This document shows positions 1-11,566 of a DNA stretch of 64,000 nucleotides, one piece after another. A program made the translations under genes and the position numbers. The DNA lies in NCBI RefSeq assembly GCF_050947875.1, contig NC_134570.1, positions 228,269,265 through 228,333,264 on the forward strand. The letters run 5' to 3'. The first letter of the stretch is position 1. Each line of letters starts with the position of its first letter. The DNA is from Dermacentor variabilis (lineage: Eukaryota; Arthropoda; Arachnida; Ixodida; Ixodidae). Below the pieces are notes generated by a model. It worked only from the letters and a program-made list of their open reading frames with translations. It had not been told where the DNA came from and searched no databases.

Positions 1-246
1 TTGACGGGAGCTAGCGGCGCTGATGGGAGGATAGAGCGCATGAATGTGTCGGCATAAGCTGCGCGTTGGAAATCACCTGCCGCAGATAGTATTACTGATG
101 TACGGAAGCTGTGCCTCAAAGTGTCAGCGTAAGTCGCCTGCCAAAATTCACTCGCCTGCGTTCACTTTGGGGTGTTTTTTTCGGAGCGAGGTAGGGGTAC
201 CCCTAGCGTATGCTGCACTTCGTCATGCACGATGTCGGCGATGTAG
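1..246. other. no gene recognised
   Basis: I see no convincing coding region, RNA gene or element end here. Position 180-246 may be an eroded continuation of the minus-strand gag remnant that follows. Confidence 0.4.
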
Positions 247-501
247 TTAATGCTCCCAGCGCAGCTGTTGCAGCTTGTCGAGAACTACCGAACAAATAAT
301 CTCGCGGAGAACTTCACTGTCGGTCACGAAAACTCCCAAACCAACCGTCGTCAAGACAGCATTTGCTTGCTGGTCGTAGTAGTTAGACCACTGCTGCAGA
401 GCCTTCTTCATGGCGTCGGCTTCAGTGAGGAGCTCGGCAGCCGTCTTCGGCGGACTACAAACAAGCCCACCGAAAGGCTGCTCTTTGACATTTCGCATCA
501 A
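247..501 (-). pseudogene. Ty3/gypsy gag remnant
   Basis: This 84-codon minus-strand reading frame aligns with the C-terminal part of the gag capsid region of the better preserved elements in this window. The shared block is VKEQPFGGLVCSPP, against VKEELFAGMVRSPP in GY3 and VKEQLFAGLVPNPP in GY2, followed by an acidic helix and a KALQQ segment. It has neither the N-terminal capsid part nor the CCHC knuckle. No LTR is visible beside it, so it is a fragment. It lies outside the (TA)n array that bounds the GY1 nest, so it belongs to a different insertion. Confidence 0.6.
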
Positions 502-1103
<602 letters not shown>

Positions 1104-1152
1104 TGTCACGGCTCACTGGAGACAAGAGTGGAGAGCGGTATTTAATTGAGAG
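1104..1152 (-). repeat. GY1 3' LTR, distal part
   Basis: The reverse complement matches the last 42 bases of the GY2 5' LTR (8785-8826), with a small internal duplication near 1128. It is the continuation of the LTR segment at 4166-4262; LINE LN1 lies between the two. Confidence 0.75.
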
Positions 1153-1208
1153 AGAGAGAGAAAACATTTATTTATGAGTTTGGGCGACTTCCTCGCAGGG
1201 TAGAGCCC

Positions 1209-1985
1209 TTAGTTCAGGGCCCCATTGGCTCGCGCCACTCCGCGTGCCCGCCGGATCAGCCGTCGCTGCTCTTGCAGGTCTGAGCTGGTCAGCGCAGTCT
1301 CCCAGGAGGAAGGGGAAGGTGAAGGAATAGGGGAGTAGCCCGGAGGGTGTGTGCACTCCCAGGTGCAATGATATACTGTGGGCTTTGCTCCACTATAGGG
1401 ACAGTATGAGGGATATTGCGTGGCGTGGAAGAGGTGAAGATAAAAGAGGCAGGGAAATGAATTAGCTTGAAGCTGTCGCCACACGACGGCATCTTCTCGA
1501 TTAAGGGAATTATGTGGTGGAGGGAAGTGTCTCCTGATATCTCTCTAATATTGTAGAGTTTCAGTGTAATTCAGTGGTTCTGTCCGTGCGTCGTCTGGGT
1601 TGGACAGCTCTTCCAATGGAGCCCGGTTAGCGAGCTCTCGGGCTACCGCATTAGCGCGTTCATTACCATGGAGAGAGGCGTGTCCAGGTGTCTAGACGAT
1701 ATGCACCCTGTGTAACGCTGTGGGGTGTAATGATGTAAGGATGCGGTGTGTGTAGGGGGTCACCCTCCCTTGTGCCAAAGTCCTGCAGGCGGTCTGAAAA
1801 TCAGTGACCACTGTGATAGGTCCATCCGGCGCCGGCATGGTTGAAGCGTGTACGATGGCTAGGGCAATAGCAGAATCTTCCGCCGTGCCACTGTCCACAG
1901 TGTTGAGCGTGGCCGAAGCTCTCAGAATGTCTGCACTATCTAGTACGACTAGACATAGGGCACGTTTCTGTGGGTAGCGAGCCAC
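1209..1985 (-). pseudogene. LN1 RNase H and C-terminal domain remnant
   Basis: Two broken frames. 1692-1985 holds an RNase H segment with an acidic TVDSGTAEDSAIALAI block and VVTDFQTA, equivalent to FAEILAVVIAL and VVTDSQ in LN4. 1209-1484 aligns with the LN4 C-terminus (CPWCGG then HITWEC in LN4, YHCTWECTH here). RNase H of this type removes RNA from the RNA-DNA hybrid made during target-primed reverse transcription. Frameshifts separate the parts, so it cannot be functional. Confidence 0.65.
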
Positions 1986-2324
1986 GCCGGTGTATAGGAC
2001 TGGACTGTTTGATTTGTCATCGCCAAATAGGCGAGCCAGGGCTTGTGCTCTTGCCTTTCGTCAACCTTTATGACGGTCAGGGTGCATATTACGGGGAATT
2101 GGGGCCACGTGAATTTTGTTGCGAATGCTAAGTGGAAGAAGTGTGCGGTTTTCCTGTTGTGGTTTTCTTGGTATTTGGCATCCTAGCCGGGATAGAATGT
2201 GGCACTCTTTCATTGTTCGTTGTAGACGTTGCAATTGGCTCTTAAGATGACCTTCAACTAGTTCGCGGATGGTGTTGTGCACCCCCAGTCGTAGTAGGAG
2301 CTGCGTAGACGCATGTTGGGGTAG

Positions 2325-3530
2325 TCAAAGTGCTTCCTTTAGTGCCGTACAGAGGAGGCTGTCCATCTGGCGCATCTCAGTCTGAGTCAGATTATGATAG
2401 GGGAGGTGGTAGGTTAATCGGCTAATTATGAGGGCTTGCACGATTCGGAGTACGTCTTTTTCTTTCAGTCCTTGTCGGCGATTTGTAATGCGCTTTATCA
2501 CGTGCTTTATTTGAGTAAGTTGTTGGCGGAGCACGTGTAGGGTATGTGTGGCCTTCCCATTTTGTTATATGTGAAGTCCTAGTACACGTAGTCTGTCTAC
2601 CCTTGGAATAACGTTGTCATTGAGATGCAATGTGATGGCTGGTGGAATATCGGCCTTGTTCCTTTTTTTTGAAAACAAGCAGGAGCTCCGACTTCTCAGC
2701 TGCGCATGTGAGTCCTCCGGCTGTTGCATACTCTTGAACTATATTTACAGCTTCCTGTAGTGCGTCTTGAATGGCGCCGTCTGACCCTGTGGTCACCCAG
2801 ATTGTAATATCACCGGCGTACAGGGCGTGCTGCACGTTCGGAAGTTTGTCGAGGAGTGGTAGTAGCTTTGTCATCTCCACGTTGAACAGTGTGGGTGAGA
2901 GAACCGAACCCTGGGGAGTCCCTCTTCCGGAAAGGTTTATGATATCCGACCGAATATCGCCTAGGCCGATGGTGGCTGTTCGGTCAGATAAAAAGGCTCG
3001 GACATAATCATAGATGCGCTTTCCGCATCGGGAGCATGCAAAGTTGTTTAGAATGAGGTCATGTGAGACGTTATCGAAGGCTCCTTTGAGGTCCGACGCC
3101 AGAATGGCTCTTGTTTGAGCTTTACTTGGACCATCCACAACATCCTCCTTAAGTTGTAGGAGTATGTCCTGCGCCGACAGACCTGGTCGATAGCCGAATA
3201 AGGTATTGGGAAAGAATTGGTTCGCTTCGAGGTAAGGCTGGAGGCGATTTAGAACTACATGCTCGAAGAGTTTGCCAATACACGAAGTCAAGGAGATGGG
3301 TCTGAGATTTTGGAGGGACAGCGGTTTCCCGGGCTTCGGAATTAAGGTGATATCGGCGTGTCGCCATTCCTGTGGAAGCGTTCCGTTTCGCCAATTGTTG
3401 TTGTAGTATGCAGTGAGTTGCCGTATGGCCTAGTAGTCGAGGTTGCGTAGCAGTGCATAGTGAATGCCGTCTGCTCCGGGCGCCGTCTTTCGTGTTATGC
3501 CGTGTAGGGCTGCCCTCACTTGTCTCTGTA
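2325..3530 (-). pseudogene. LN1 reverse transcriptase remnant
   Basis: The longest intact piece is 2617-3291 (224 codons). It contains the LINE RT blocks ASDLKGAFDNVSHD (motif A), GRGTPQGSVLSPTLFN (motif B) and LYAGDITIW (motif C). Motif C normally reads YADD, so a catalytic aspartate is replaced by glycine. Further upstream (to about 3530) RT motif 0/1 sequence continues in another frame, with at least one stop. The thumb region continues at 2325-2534 in a separate frame. Confidence 0.8.
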
Positions 3531-4165
3531 ATATCGCCGTCCAAATGTGTTTCTTCCTCGCGTGGATAGTCTTTGTACTCCGGTCGGTGGCCTGTAGCAA
3601 TGTTGCAGTGTTTGGAGGAGCGCGTCATCATTCATTTGTTCTTTGTGGATGATAGTGCGCACTGTGTTCGTTGTGTGCGTTTTTGTGTGCGTTGGGTGGA
3701 GTAGTGCTCTGAGGAGGGACCACGTTTTGGAACTACTTAGTGTGCCATTAAGGCGGTCGCAGAGGTTGTGCAAATTGCTAATTGTGAGGCTGGTGGCGTA
3801 TTCTTCAACTTCTGCTGTGATCCGGGCTATTCTTCGTTTCAGCCTACGGTTGTGCCTCTGCCTCTTCCATCGTTTGGTCAGGCCTCTTCGAGCATCCCAG
3901 AGATGGAGGAGATGTCTGTCCACATCCGGTGTCTCCGTTGTTGCAGCAATTTGCTTAGTGGCTGCTTTAAAATCTGCTTGTAGCTGTTGTGTCCACTCGC
4001 GTAGAGATGGTGGGTCGTGTTGTTCAGATTTGGTTCTGTTGCGCCGGAAAGTTTCCCAGTTCGTTATTTTAATTGAACGTTCTCGGGTGCGTATGGCCAC
4101 CAGTTGAACGTCTGTGGCTAGAATGCTGTGGTCAGTGCCCAGATTCTCCATTAGGTTGTTCCAGG
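3516..4165 (-). pseudogene. LN1 endonuclease end and linker
   Basis: This frame begins at the last endonuclease motif (NLGTDHSIL, compare NLGSDHDII in LN4) and runs through the basic linker (KRWKRQRHNRRLKRRIA) that precedes RT in this LINE group. The endonuclease of the family nicks the target DNA to prime reverse transcription. Its catalytic N-terminal part is missing because the copy is 5'-truncated inside the GY1 LTR. Confidence 0.7.
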
Positions 4166-4262
4166 AGCGCTTAGTCCAGGCTTCTTCTGTAGCGCCTCGC
4201 TTGCACACACTAAGACGTCGTCTTCATCGTCAACGTGGTTGAGCACAGATGGCGTCGCGGCA
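4166..4262 (-). repeat. GY1 3' LTR, proximal part
   Basis: Reading minus, the segment starts TGCCGCGACGCCATCTGTG and runs to AGCGCT, matching GY2 5' LTR bases from 8687 onward. It is preceded (4280-4263, minus) by a purine tract ending GGAGGGGGGCAAA, the usual plus-strand primer position. It is cut by LN1 at about 4165. Confidence 0.75.
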
Positions 4263-4364
4263 TTTGCCCCCCTCCAGAAGGAGCATCGCCCCGATGCTCG
4301 GCGGGTAGCATCCGGTGTCTAGCAAACCAGTGTATGTCCATCTCACTCAGAAAAATAAGGTTTC

Positions 4365-4588
4365 TAAATGATGGAGTTTTACGTGCCAAAACCACTTTCT
4401 GATTATGAGGCACGCCGTAGTGTGGGACTCCGGAAATTTTGACCACCTGTGGTTCCTTAACGTGCACCTAAATCTAAGTACACGGGTGTTTTCGCATTTC
4501 GCCCCCATCGAAATGCGGCCGCCGTGGCCGGGATTCCATCCCGCGACCTCGTGCTCAGCAGCCAACACCATAGCCACTGATAAGAAAA
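4365..4588 (-). mobile_element. tRNA-derived SINE (Ruka-like), copy a
   Basis: About 224 bp, related to copies at 40029 and 48882. On the minus strand it begins with a tRNA-like head: an A-box-like TGGCTATGGTG and a B-box-like GGATGGAATCCCG. It ends with a body whose complement reads TTTTACGTGCCAAAACCAC. The direct repeat AAGGTTTC flanks it at 4357-4364 and 4589-4596, inside GY1 sequence. SINEs of this kind are transcribed by RNA polymerase III and mobilised by LINE enzymes. Confidence 0.8.
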
Positions 4589-4596
4589 AAGGTTTC

Positions 4597-5316
4597 ATGC
4601 GCACCACGTGCAGTCTCAGGCAGGTCCTGACGGCACCTCGAGCAGGATGGGCTGTCAGGAACGACTTCATAGTTGGCGTCGCTAAGGCGCCGTAGAACCT
4701 TGTACAGTCTGAAGTATCGGCGCATAAGTTTGTCCGCGAGGCCTCGGCGGCGTAATGGAGCCCAAACCCAGACTTTTTGGCCGGGCTGGTAGACGACGCA
4801 TCGATGGTGTTGATTGTAACGTCGGGCATCACGGTCTTGCTGGCTAGCTATGCGAACGCTCGCGAGCTCTCTTGCTTCTTCGGCGCGCTCTCAAAAATAT
4901 GCGGCGTCAGTCTCGGAATCGCTGGAATCATGAGGAAGCATAGCATCCAGCATTGCAGTCACTTCTCGACCGTGGAGGAGACTGAATGGCGCCATTCTTG
5001 TTGTTTCTTGCCGAGCCGTATTATAAGCAAACGTTACGTAGGGTAATATTTGTTCCCAGTTCGTGTGTTCCACATCGACATACATGCACAGCATGTTTGC
5101 GAGAGTCTTGTTCAGGCGCTCTGTAAGTCCATTGCTTTGCGGGTGATGGGCTCTCGTCCTTCTGTGTGCCGTGCCACTGAGGATGAGTACAGTGCGCAAA
5201 AGTTCAGCCGTAAACGCGGTTCCCCTGTCGGTTAACATGACCGCTGGAGCACCGTGCCTCAGGACGACGTTTTCGATGAAGAACTGTGCGGCCTCGGCTG
5301 CTATCCTACTAGGAAG
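4597..5316 (-). pseudogene. GY1 integrase, catalytic core and C-terminus
   Basis: Minus-strand Ty3/gypsy integrase. Visible blocks: FFIENVVLRHGAP, MLTDRGTAFTAEL (second catalytic Asp) and HHPQSNGLTERLNKTLA (catalytic Glu), then YVTFAYNTARQETT. The first catalytic Asp (GMDLFSPFPIS) lies at 8386-8686 on the other side of the hAT-like insertion. Downstream, the C-terminal GPY-like region is broken by frameshifts. A stop follows DAAYF near 4891. Confidence 0.85.
5309..5316. repeat. 8 bp target duplication, left (hAT-like element)
   Basis: CTAGGAAG, repeated exactly at 8378-8385. An 8 bp duplication is characteristic of the hAT superfamily. Confidence 0.85.
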
Positions 5317-5419
5317 CAGGCACGTACCCAGGGGGGCCCGCCCCCCCCCCTTGAAATCAAGTGGCATACCCCCCCCCTCCCCACCCACGCCACCACTCCT
5401 CACACATTCCTGAAGCGCC

Positions 5420-6339
5420 GCCAGATCAATGTTGAGACTTGGCAGCTGTTCATCGGTCAGCATTATGCTGCCGTTTTCACTCCTTTTAGATGGCGGTAGT
5501 TATCGGCATCTCTTGTAATGTGAAGGATAGTTTTCTCATAGATTCCGCACCCGCGCGAGCAACTCGAGATGCGTGCAGTTATCACCATCTATTCAACCGT
5601 CACGCGCATAGCTGTTGCTTTTGTTAGTTCAACCTTCTTTGTTTAGGCTGATCCTGGGACCAGGAGAGGGATGCGGCTGTTACTCAGCTGGTCTGTGCTC
5701 TCATGGAACGAGTTGCGGCCAGAGAAAACGCCAATTGCGTTTAACTTTTCCCTTTGCTTCATTATTTCCTTGAGTTACGGCTCGCCGCGACGCTGGCAGA
5801 TGCCCGGAACCATATACACGTGATATGGGTTAGATAAGGTGGGAAATAAAATAATGTGAAAGAACGTCCATCATGAAACCCTGCAATAACCCTTAAGCCC
5901 ATAAGCATGATGACTGTCGCCCGTTACCTCGTCTGTTTTTCCCTAATTCTGTAGCACTTTTCGTGCCAAATTTGAAACTGGAAACAAAAATCGCAAGGAA
6001 TTGAGAAATTAAGCGATCTACTAAGGGAGAGAGCCAAGGCAACAACCAAACTGCAAGCAAAAGCGAATTATAAAAAAGTTAACCGTTATTTATGAGAATA
6101 TTTATGGATCAACATCTTTTTATTTAGAAAGGAAGTAGAGAAAACGCCGCCGGAAGTGGAGAACAATTACTTGTTTTCAATGACGCTTCTACAGTTATCG
6201 GTCGAACCGCCTCACGTAGCCACTTCTCTGCTGTGCTTATGTGGGTGTTTTTTAACCTTTCGCGGTGAGCGCAGTACGTCTAGAATCGCAGAGTCCTGCG
6301 CTCTACGCGGTTGTATGGGACTGGCGGCCGCACAGCATT
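5420..6339. other. hAT-like element interior, no gene recognised
   Basis: Longest frame is 76 codons with no recognisable motif. A+T-rich segments lie at 5990-6120. It is treated as the non-coding interior of the transposon. Confidence 0.45.
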
Positions 6340-7174
6340 ACGCGATTCGCGGAACTGTCAAAACTGATCAACAAGGCGCGAAATAACTGATATTCGAAAC
6401 TATAACATGAGAAAGACTGAAGAAGCCGTAAAAGATGAACACAGCCTGAAATCAGTAGAAAAGAAACCTGGCATAGGACAAACCATGATGTATGCACTAA
6501 AAGATAAGAAGGATAATATCATCAGCAATCTCGAAGATATAGTAAAAGCAGCGGAAAAATTCTAAGCTGACCTGTATATAGTACCTAGAGGAGCCACGAT
6601 ACCTCACTTAGAAACAGTAATGAAAAGGATACAGAAACTTTCCTATAACTAGTGATGAGGTCCGAAGGGCCCTGCAAGACATGAAACGATGAAGAGCGGG
6701 AGTAGAAGGTGGAATAACTATCGATTTAATCAAAGATGGAGGCGACATAATGTTCGGAAAACTGGCGGCTCTTTATACGAAGTGTCTATCGACTGCAAAA
6801 GTCCCAGAAAACTGGAAGAATGCAGACATTATACTAATCCACAAAAAAGGAAACGTTAAAGAATTGAAAAATTATAGGACCCTTAGCTTGCTCCCAGTAT
6901 TATATAAAATATTTACCAAGATAATCTCCAATAGAATAAGGGCAACACTCGATTTTGTCAACCAAGGGAACAGGCTGGCTTCCGGAAGAGATACTTTACA
7001 ATGGATCACATCCAGGTCATCAATCAGATTATCGCCAAATTTGCAGAGTACAATAAGCCTCTCTATGTGGCTTATATAGATTAAGAAAATGCATTTCATT
7101 CAGTAGAGATACCAGCAGTCATAGAGGCACTACGTAATCAAGGAGTACAGAACGCTTACGTAAAAAGCTTGGAA

Positions 7175-7368
7175 AATATTGCTACATGCGTGTGGTATTT
7201 GTTTGTTTGAACGAGGCGCGTGGGCTCCACGCGCCTCGTCAGAAAAGAGGAGGAAGAACGAACTGGGCTCGCGCTGTGAATTTGACCGGTCTTCGCTGCA
7301 ACCGTTGTTGTAAATATAATATGTAAATAGTTTCTCGTCTTACTGATTCGTCCTTCGCGTAAGAATAT
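7175..7368. mobile_element. 184 bp insertion in LN2
   Basis: Relative to LN10, RT sequence is interrupted by bases 7180-7363, flanked by AATAT at 7175-7179 and 7364-7368. The insert starts TGCTACATGCG and contains a perfect hairpin with 13-base arms (ACGAGGCGCGTGG, loop GCT) at about 7217-7245. A 5 bp duplication and the A+T-rich region near 7310-7330 would suit a solo LTR, but the right end lacks a clear CA. Confidence 0.5.
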
Positions 7369-8303
7369 CTACAGAGGTTCTACAGCTACCTTAATTCTAC
7401 ACAAGAAAAGCAGAGAGATACCTATAGAGAAAGGGGTCATACAGGGAGACACAATTTCTCCAAAGCTATTCACTGCATGCTTAGAATAATTCAAGCCAAT
7501 AAACTGGGAAGGCTTAGGAGTAAATATCGACGGCAAAACTCTCAGCAACCTTCGGTTTGATGATGACAGTGTTCTATTCAAGAACAATGCAGACGAGTTA
7601 CAACAAATGATTGGAGACCTTAACGGAGAGAGTGTAAGAGTGAGGTTGAATATTAATATGCAGAAGATGAAGATAATGATAAATAGCCGGGCAAAGGAAC
7701 AAGAGATCAGGATCTTCAGTCGGCCACTAGAGACTGTGAAGGAGTACGTTTACCTAGGTCAATTAATCACAGGGAACGCTGATCATGAGAAGGAAATTCA
7801 CAGAAGAATAAAAATAAGTTGGATCGCATACGGCAGGCATTGCCAGCTCCTGACTGGAAGCTTACCAATATTATTAAAAAAGTAAGGTGTGCATGCAGTC
7901 AGTGCATTTTGCCAGAGCTGACATATGGGGCAGAGACTTGAGAGCAAGTTAAGGACCGCGCAAAGAGCAATTGAACGAATATTGCTAGGCATAACGTTAA
8001 GAGAGAGAAATAGAGCAGTTTGGATCAGAGAGCGAACTGGTATATACGATATTCTAATTGACATGAAGAGGAAAAAATGTAGCTGGGCAGGTCATGTAAT
8101 GCGCCGGTTAGATAACTGTTGGACCATTAGGGTTACAGAATGGGTACCAAGAGAAGGAAAACGCAATCGAGGACGACAAAACATTAGGTGGAGCGATGAA
8201 ATTAGGAAATTCGCGGGCGCTAGTTGGAATCGGTTGGCGCAGGACAGGGGTAATCGGAGATCGCAGGGAGAGGCCTTCGTCCTGCAGTGGACATAAAACG
8301 TGA

Positions 8304-8341
8304 TAATGATGATGATGATGATGATGATGATTATGATGATG
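8304..8341 (+). repeat. (GAT)n tail of LN2
   Basis: Simple GAT repeat that forms the 3' tail of the RTE LINE. The related tail at 51603-51620 is shorter. Confidence 0.8.
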
Positions 8342-8377
8342 CCCCCCCCCCGAAAAAAAATCCTGGGTACGTGCCTG

Positions 8378-8385
8378 CTAGGAAG
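8378..8385. repeat. 8 bp target duplication, right (hAT-like element)
   Basis: CTAGGAAG, identical to 5309-5316. Confidence 0.85.
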
Positions 8386-8686
8386 TGTCTTGGTTTCAGC
8401 ATATCGCGTGAGGTAATGTGTCGCGACTATGATCTACTTATTTCCGGCAGCAGATATTGGGAATGGGCTAAAAAGGTCCATCCCAATTCGTGAAAACGGT
8501 GTTTCCGGCACAGGAACGGGATGTAATAGTCCGGCAGGTTTCGTAGGTGGCACTTTTCGTCGCTGACAGCCAAGGCACGTTCGAACGTAGTGCTTCACCT
8601 GTGCTGCGTGCCTTGGCCAGTAATACTTCTCTTTGATCCGTGCTAATGTTCTTGTGTAGCCTAAGTGACCTGAGGTAGACCTGAAA
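8386..8686 (-). pseudogene. GY1 integrase, zinc-binding domain and first Asp
   Basis: Minus-strand integrase N-terminus: SGHLGYTRTLARI, KEKYYWPRH, then CLGCQRRK (the CxxC pair of the HHCC zinc-binding domain) and GMDLFSPFPIS carrying the first catalytic Asp. It continues into 5316 once the hAT-like element is removed. It is cut off at 8686 by the 5' LTR of GY2. A TAG follows AGNK near 8430. Confidence 0.85.
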
Positions 8687-8826
8687 TGCCCCGACGCCAT
8701 CTGTGATCAACCACGATGACGATGAAGACGTGTGCAAGCGAGGCGCTACAGAAGAAGAAGCCTGGACTGAGCGCTTGCCCTAATTCTCTCAATTAAATAC
8801 CGCTCTTGTCTCCAGTGAGCCGTGAC
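8687..8826 (+). repeat. GY2 5' LTR
   Basis: 140 bp from TGCCCCGACGCCATCTG to GAGCCGTGACA. The 5' boundary is where homology to the GY1 LTR start begins and integrase homology stops. It is followed at once by the primer-binding segment CTGGTGGACGTG. The short LTR is typical of Mag-like elements. Confidence 0.75.
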
Positions 8827-8861
8827 ACTGGTGGACGTGCTGGGTATCGCATCATCACCTA

Positions 8862-10221
8862 ATGATCGGGACGACTCCTGCGAGTAGCCCTGCATCCAGC
8901 CCTTCAAGACATCATCCACGCGTGGAGACACCTGTACACCGCGCAAGCAGCCGCCTGCAAGGTGTGTGCCCGGAATTCGGCCTCTTCCAAGGAACTTTGT
9001 CAGCGACCTCACCGACTCAGGAAGTGGCGCTTGCAAGTCCAAGACAGGTGACTGTTCAAAACAATCTAGACCCCACTAGCTTCCACGGTGACACGTATGA
9101 AGACGCCGAAGACTGGCTGGACCAGTACGAACGCGTAGCTAAAGTCAATCAGTGGCGTCCGGACCAGAAGCTGTCCAATGTGTACTTCGCTCTTGAAGGT
9201 AGCGCAAGGACGTGGTTCCAAAATCGCGAGGCACATTTGACAACGTGGGACGAATTTTGTCGTCGGCTACTTGACACCTTCGGAAGCACTGATCGCCAAG
9301 ATAATGCACAACGCCTTCTCGAGTTGCGCATTCAAAAGCCAAACGAAAGTGTTTCAATGTTTGCCGAGGACATGTCTCGTTTCTTGCACCGCGCGGATCA
9401 CAACATGCCTGATTCGAAGAAGCTGAGCCATCTAATGCACGGCGTCAAAGAACAGCTATTCGCTGGTCTCGTGCCTAACCCGCCTACAACAGTGGAAGAG
9501 TTCATTAAGGAAGCGACAGCAGTCGAGCGGGCGCTGCAGCAGCGTTGCCGGAAATAGGAACGCCTAACGATGCGCCTGCAGGAACCGCAGTACTGACAGT
9601 GACAAATGAGACCTCGCTGCGTCAACTAATAAGAGACATTGTGCGCGAGGAGACTGCGAAGCAAACTGCGACAACGAAGGAGTTCACTGTTACTTCGGTC
9701 GCTGAAGTTGTCCGCCAAGAAATCCGGCCAGCATTTGTATCACCTGAGCCACTCCCTGAACTGTGCCCCGAGCCACGCTTCGAGCCACGCGCATACAGCT
9801 ACGCCGACGCTGTTCGTCGCCCGCTTTCTACCGGACCAGTACAGAAGTACCACCAGCGGCCACCTATTGCTGCCTGGATACAGCGGGAGCATTTCAGGCG
9901 ACCCCAGCTTCGCAGGACCGACGTATGGACGATCAGGACACTGCTGATCGTCGACCATTGTGTATTCAATGGGGCGAACCAGGGCACATTTATCGTTTTT
10001 GCCCTCATCGCCAGGGTGGCATCCAGGAAATGTCACCTGCCACTCCCCGCCAGTTTCCAGAGAGACATAGACGCTTCGACGACAGTGTCACTCGGGAACA
10101 AGGTAGCCCAGCTAATCTCCGGTCGCGCTCGCCGTCTTCGTTGCGTTATTCTTCGCCGAACCGTCGCAGTTTCGCCGACGTGGTGAGAGGCCGCTCTCAA
10201 AGCCCACGGCGCAGAAACTGA
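8862..10221 (+). pseudogene. GY2 gag, frameshifted
   Basis: Structural protein that forms the retrotransposon particle. The first frame (8862-9557) holds the capsid-like region, with WLDQYERVAKVNQW, TWFQNREAHLTTW and GVKEQLFAGLV. It ends at 9557, and the following segment (from about 9545) is in the next frame. The third frame (to 10221) holds a zinc knuckle CIQWGEPGHIYRFC, where the second cysteine of the usual CxxC (CYHCGEAGH in GY3) is replaced by tryptophan-flanked sequence. A basic serine/arginine tail ends at AGA AAC TGA. At least two frameshifts are needed. Confidence 0.8.
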
Positions 10222-10349
10222 AATCGGCGACCTCCGGGGCGAAGGTTGCAAGTCGTCGAACCGCCGAAAGTCCCCCAACATTACAGAGAAACGAGCAGAG
10301 CAACCCGGAGAAACGGAACGCCGACGAATTTGCGAGTGCCGACCTACTC

Positions 10350-10902
<553 letters not shown>

Positions 10903-11122
10903 CCTACCGCTTGTTCGAGTTTGCAGGACGCAGTGTTCGCATGGCCAGTGGCAAGGCAAGCAGGGCCAGTGCTCGGGTACATAGCGGATACCGCATGACC
11001 CGGCCGTATACGGATCTCAAATTCTGAAAGCAGGAACGAGCGCTGTTTGCAGCTGCTGCTGCTTTTCTTGGGGGCGGATAAATTGACAACGCACCGCGTT
11101 TCACGAGAAAACAGCATAGCAC
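10903..11122 (+). repeat. repeat R, copy R1, left part
   Basis: Matches the complement of about 48640-48847 nearly base for base. It breaks at 11122, where GY3 begins, and continues at 17087. The function of R is unknown. Confidence 0.85.
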
Positions 11123-11541
11123 TGACACGTGTACTTATCTTTATCGGGCGACCACGTTTCGCCGCTTAACAACTGTAATCGCAAAGCGAGGGACGCGCCT
11201 GCATGTATCCGACGTTTCTGGAAAGTTATCGATGCTTCTACCCGGCTGTCTGCTGTCGCCGAACCTTGTGTTATCTGATTTCATCGCGTAACGCGAATGG
11301 TCTAGAACTTTGTGCAAGGCACGCGGGTCCGAACGATTAGTCTGGAACATTCGACGACTGCTCTATAAAAGCCGACGCGCTTGACCCGCTGATCAGATTT
11401 ACGACGATCGCCGACTGTGTTCGCCGCTCTCGTTGTGCTTTAAGTGTAGCCTGTTTTGTGGGCACAGGTTCGCCCAATAAAAGCTAGTTTTTGCCTTTCA
11501 CAGTATTGCTACTGTGTTCTTTGACGTCACGACCACGTGAC
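11123..11541 (+). repeat. GY3 5' LTR
   Basis: Begins TGACACGTGTACTT and ends CCACGTGAC(A). A TATA box (TATAAAA, 11364-11370) and a poly(A) signal (AATAAA, 11476-11481) give the expected U3-R-U5 order. The same LTR family, diverged, bounds GY6 (32292 and 38009). Confidence 0.92.
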
Positions 11542-11542
11542 A

Positions 11543-11566
11543 TCTAGTGGAGGTGCTTGTGCGTTC
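11543..11566 (+). promoter_or_regulatory. GY3 primer-binding region and leader
   Basis: TCTAGTGGAGGTGC directly follows the LTR. The equivalent positions read TCTGGTGGAGGTGC in GY4 and CTGGTGGACGTGC in GY2, so this is a conserved priming sequence. I cannot name the tRNA with confidence. Confidence 0.6.

Larger units (their letters stand above)
1153..4165 (-). mobile_element. LN1: RNase H-bearing LINE, 5'-truncated
   Basis: Non-LTR retrotransposon of the I/R1-like group (endonuclease, RT, RNase H), related to LN4 in this window. It starts within the last endonuclease motif (minus, 4165) and ends at 1153 next to a short run of AG. It is inserted in the 3' LTR of GY1. No poly(A) is preserved, only a T-rich and AAATAAAT-containing end at 1161-1175. 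There are many stops and frameshifts. Confidence 0.8.
6340..8341 (+). mobile_element. LN2: RTE-like LINE, 5'-truncated
   Basis: Plus-strand RTE-type LINE related to LN10 and LN12. RT motifs: WKNADIILIHKKGN then NYRTLSLLPVLYKI (6750-7079); GVIQGDTISPKLF around 7430-7480; LRFDDDSVLF near 7550, where families usually have FADD. The C-terminal end (7607-8296) includes EYVYLGQLITG and RRIKISWIAYGR, then WAGHVMRR and the terminal GEAFVLQWT. It ends with the RTE-type tail ATAAAACGTGATAATGATGATG into (GAT)n. The endonuclease is absent. A 184 bp insert splits the RT, and several frames are broken. Confidence 0.85.
5317..8377. mobile_element. hAT-like DNA transposon, non-autonomous
   Basis: The left end is CAGGCACGTACCCAGG followed by a G and C run; the right end is its inverted copy CCTGGGTACGTGCCTG preceded by A and C runs. 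The 16 bp inverted termini with an 8 bp duplication support a hAT assignment. Of its 3061 bp, about 2 kb is the RTE LINE LN2, so the element itself is near 1 kb. I see no transposase domain in 5400-6340. It interrupts the integrase of GY1. Confidence 0.85.
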
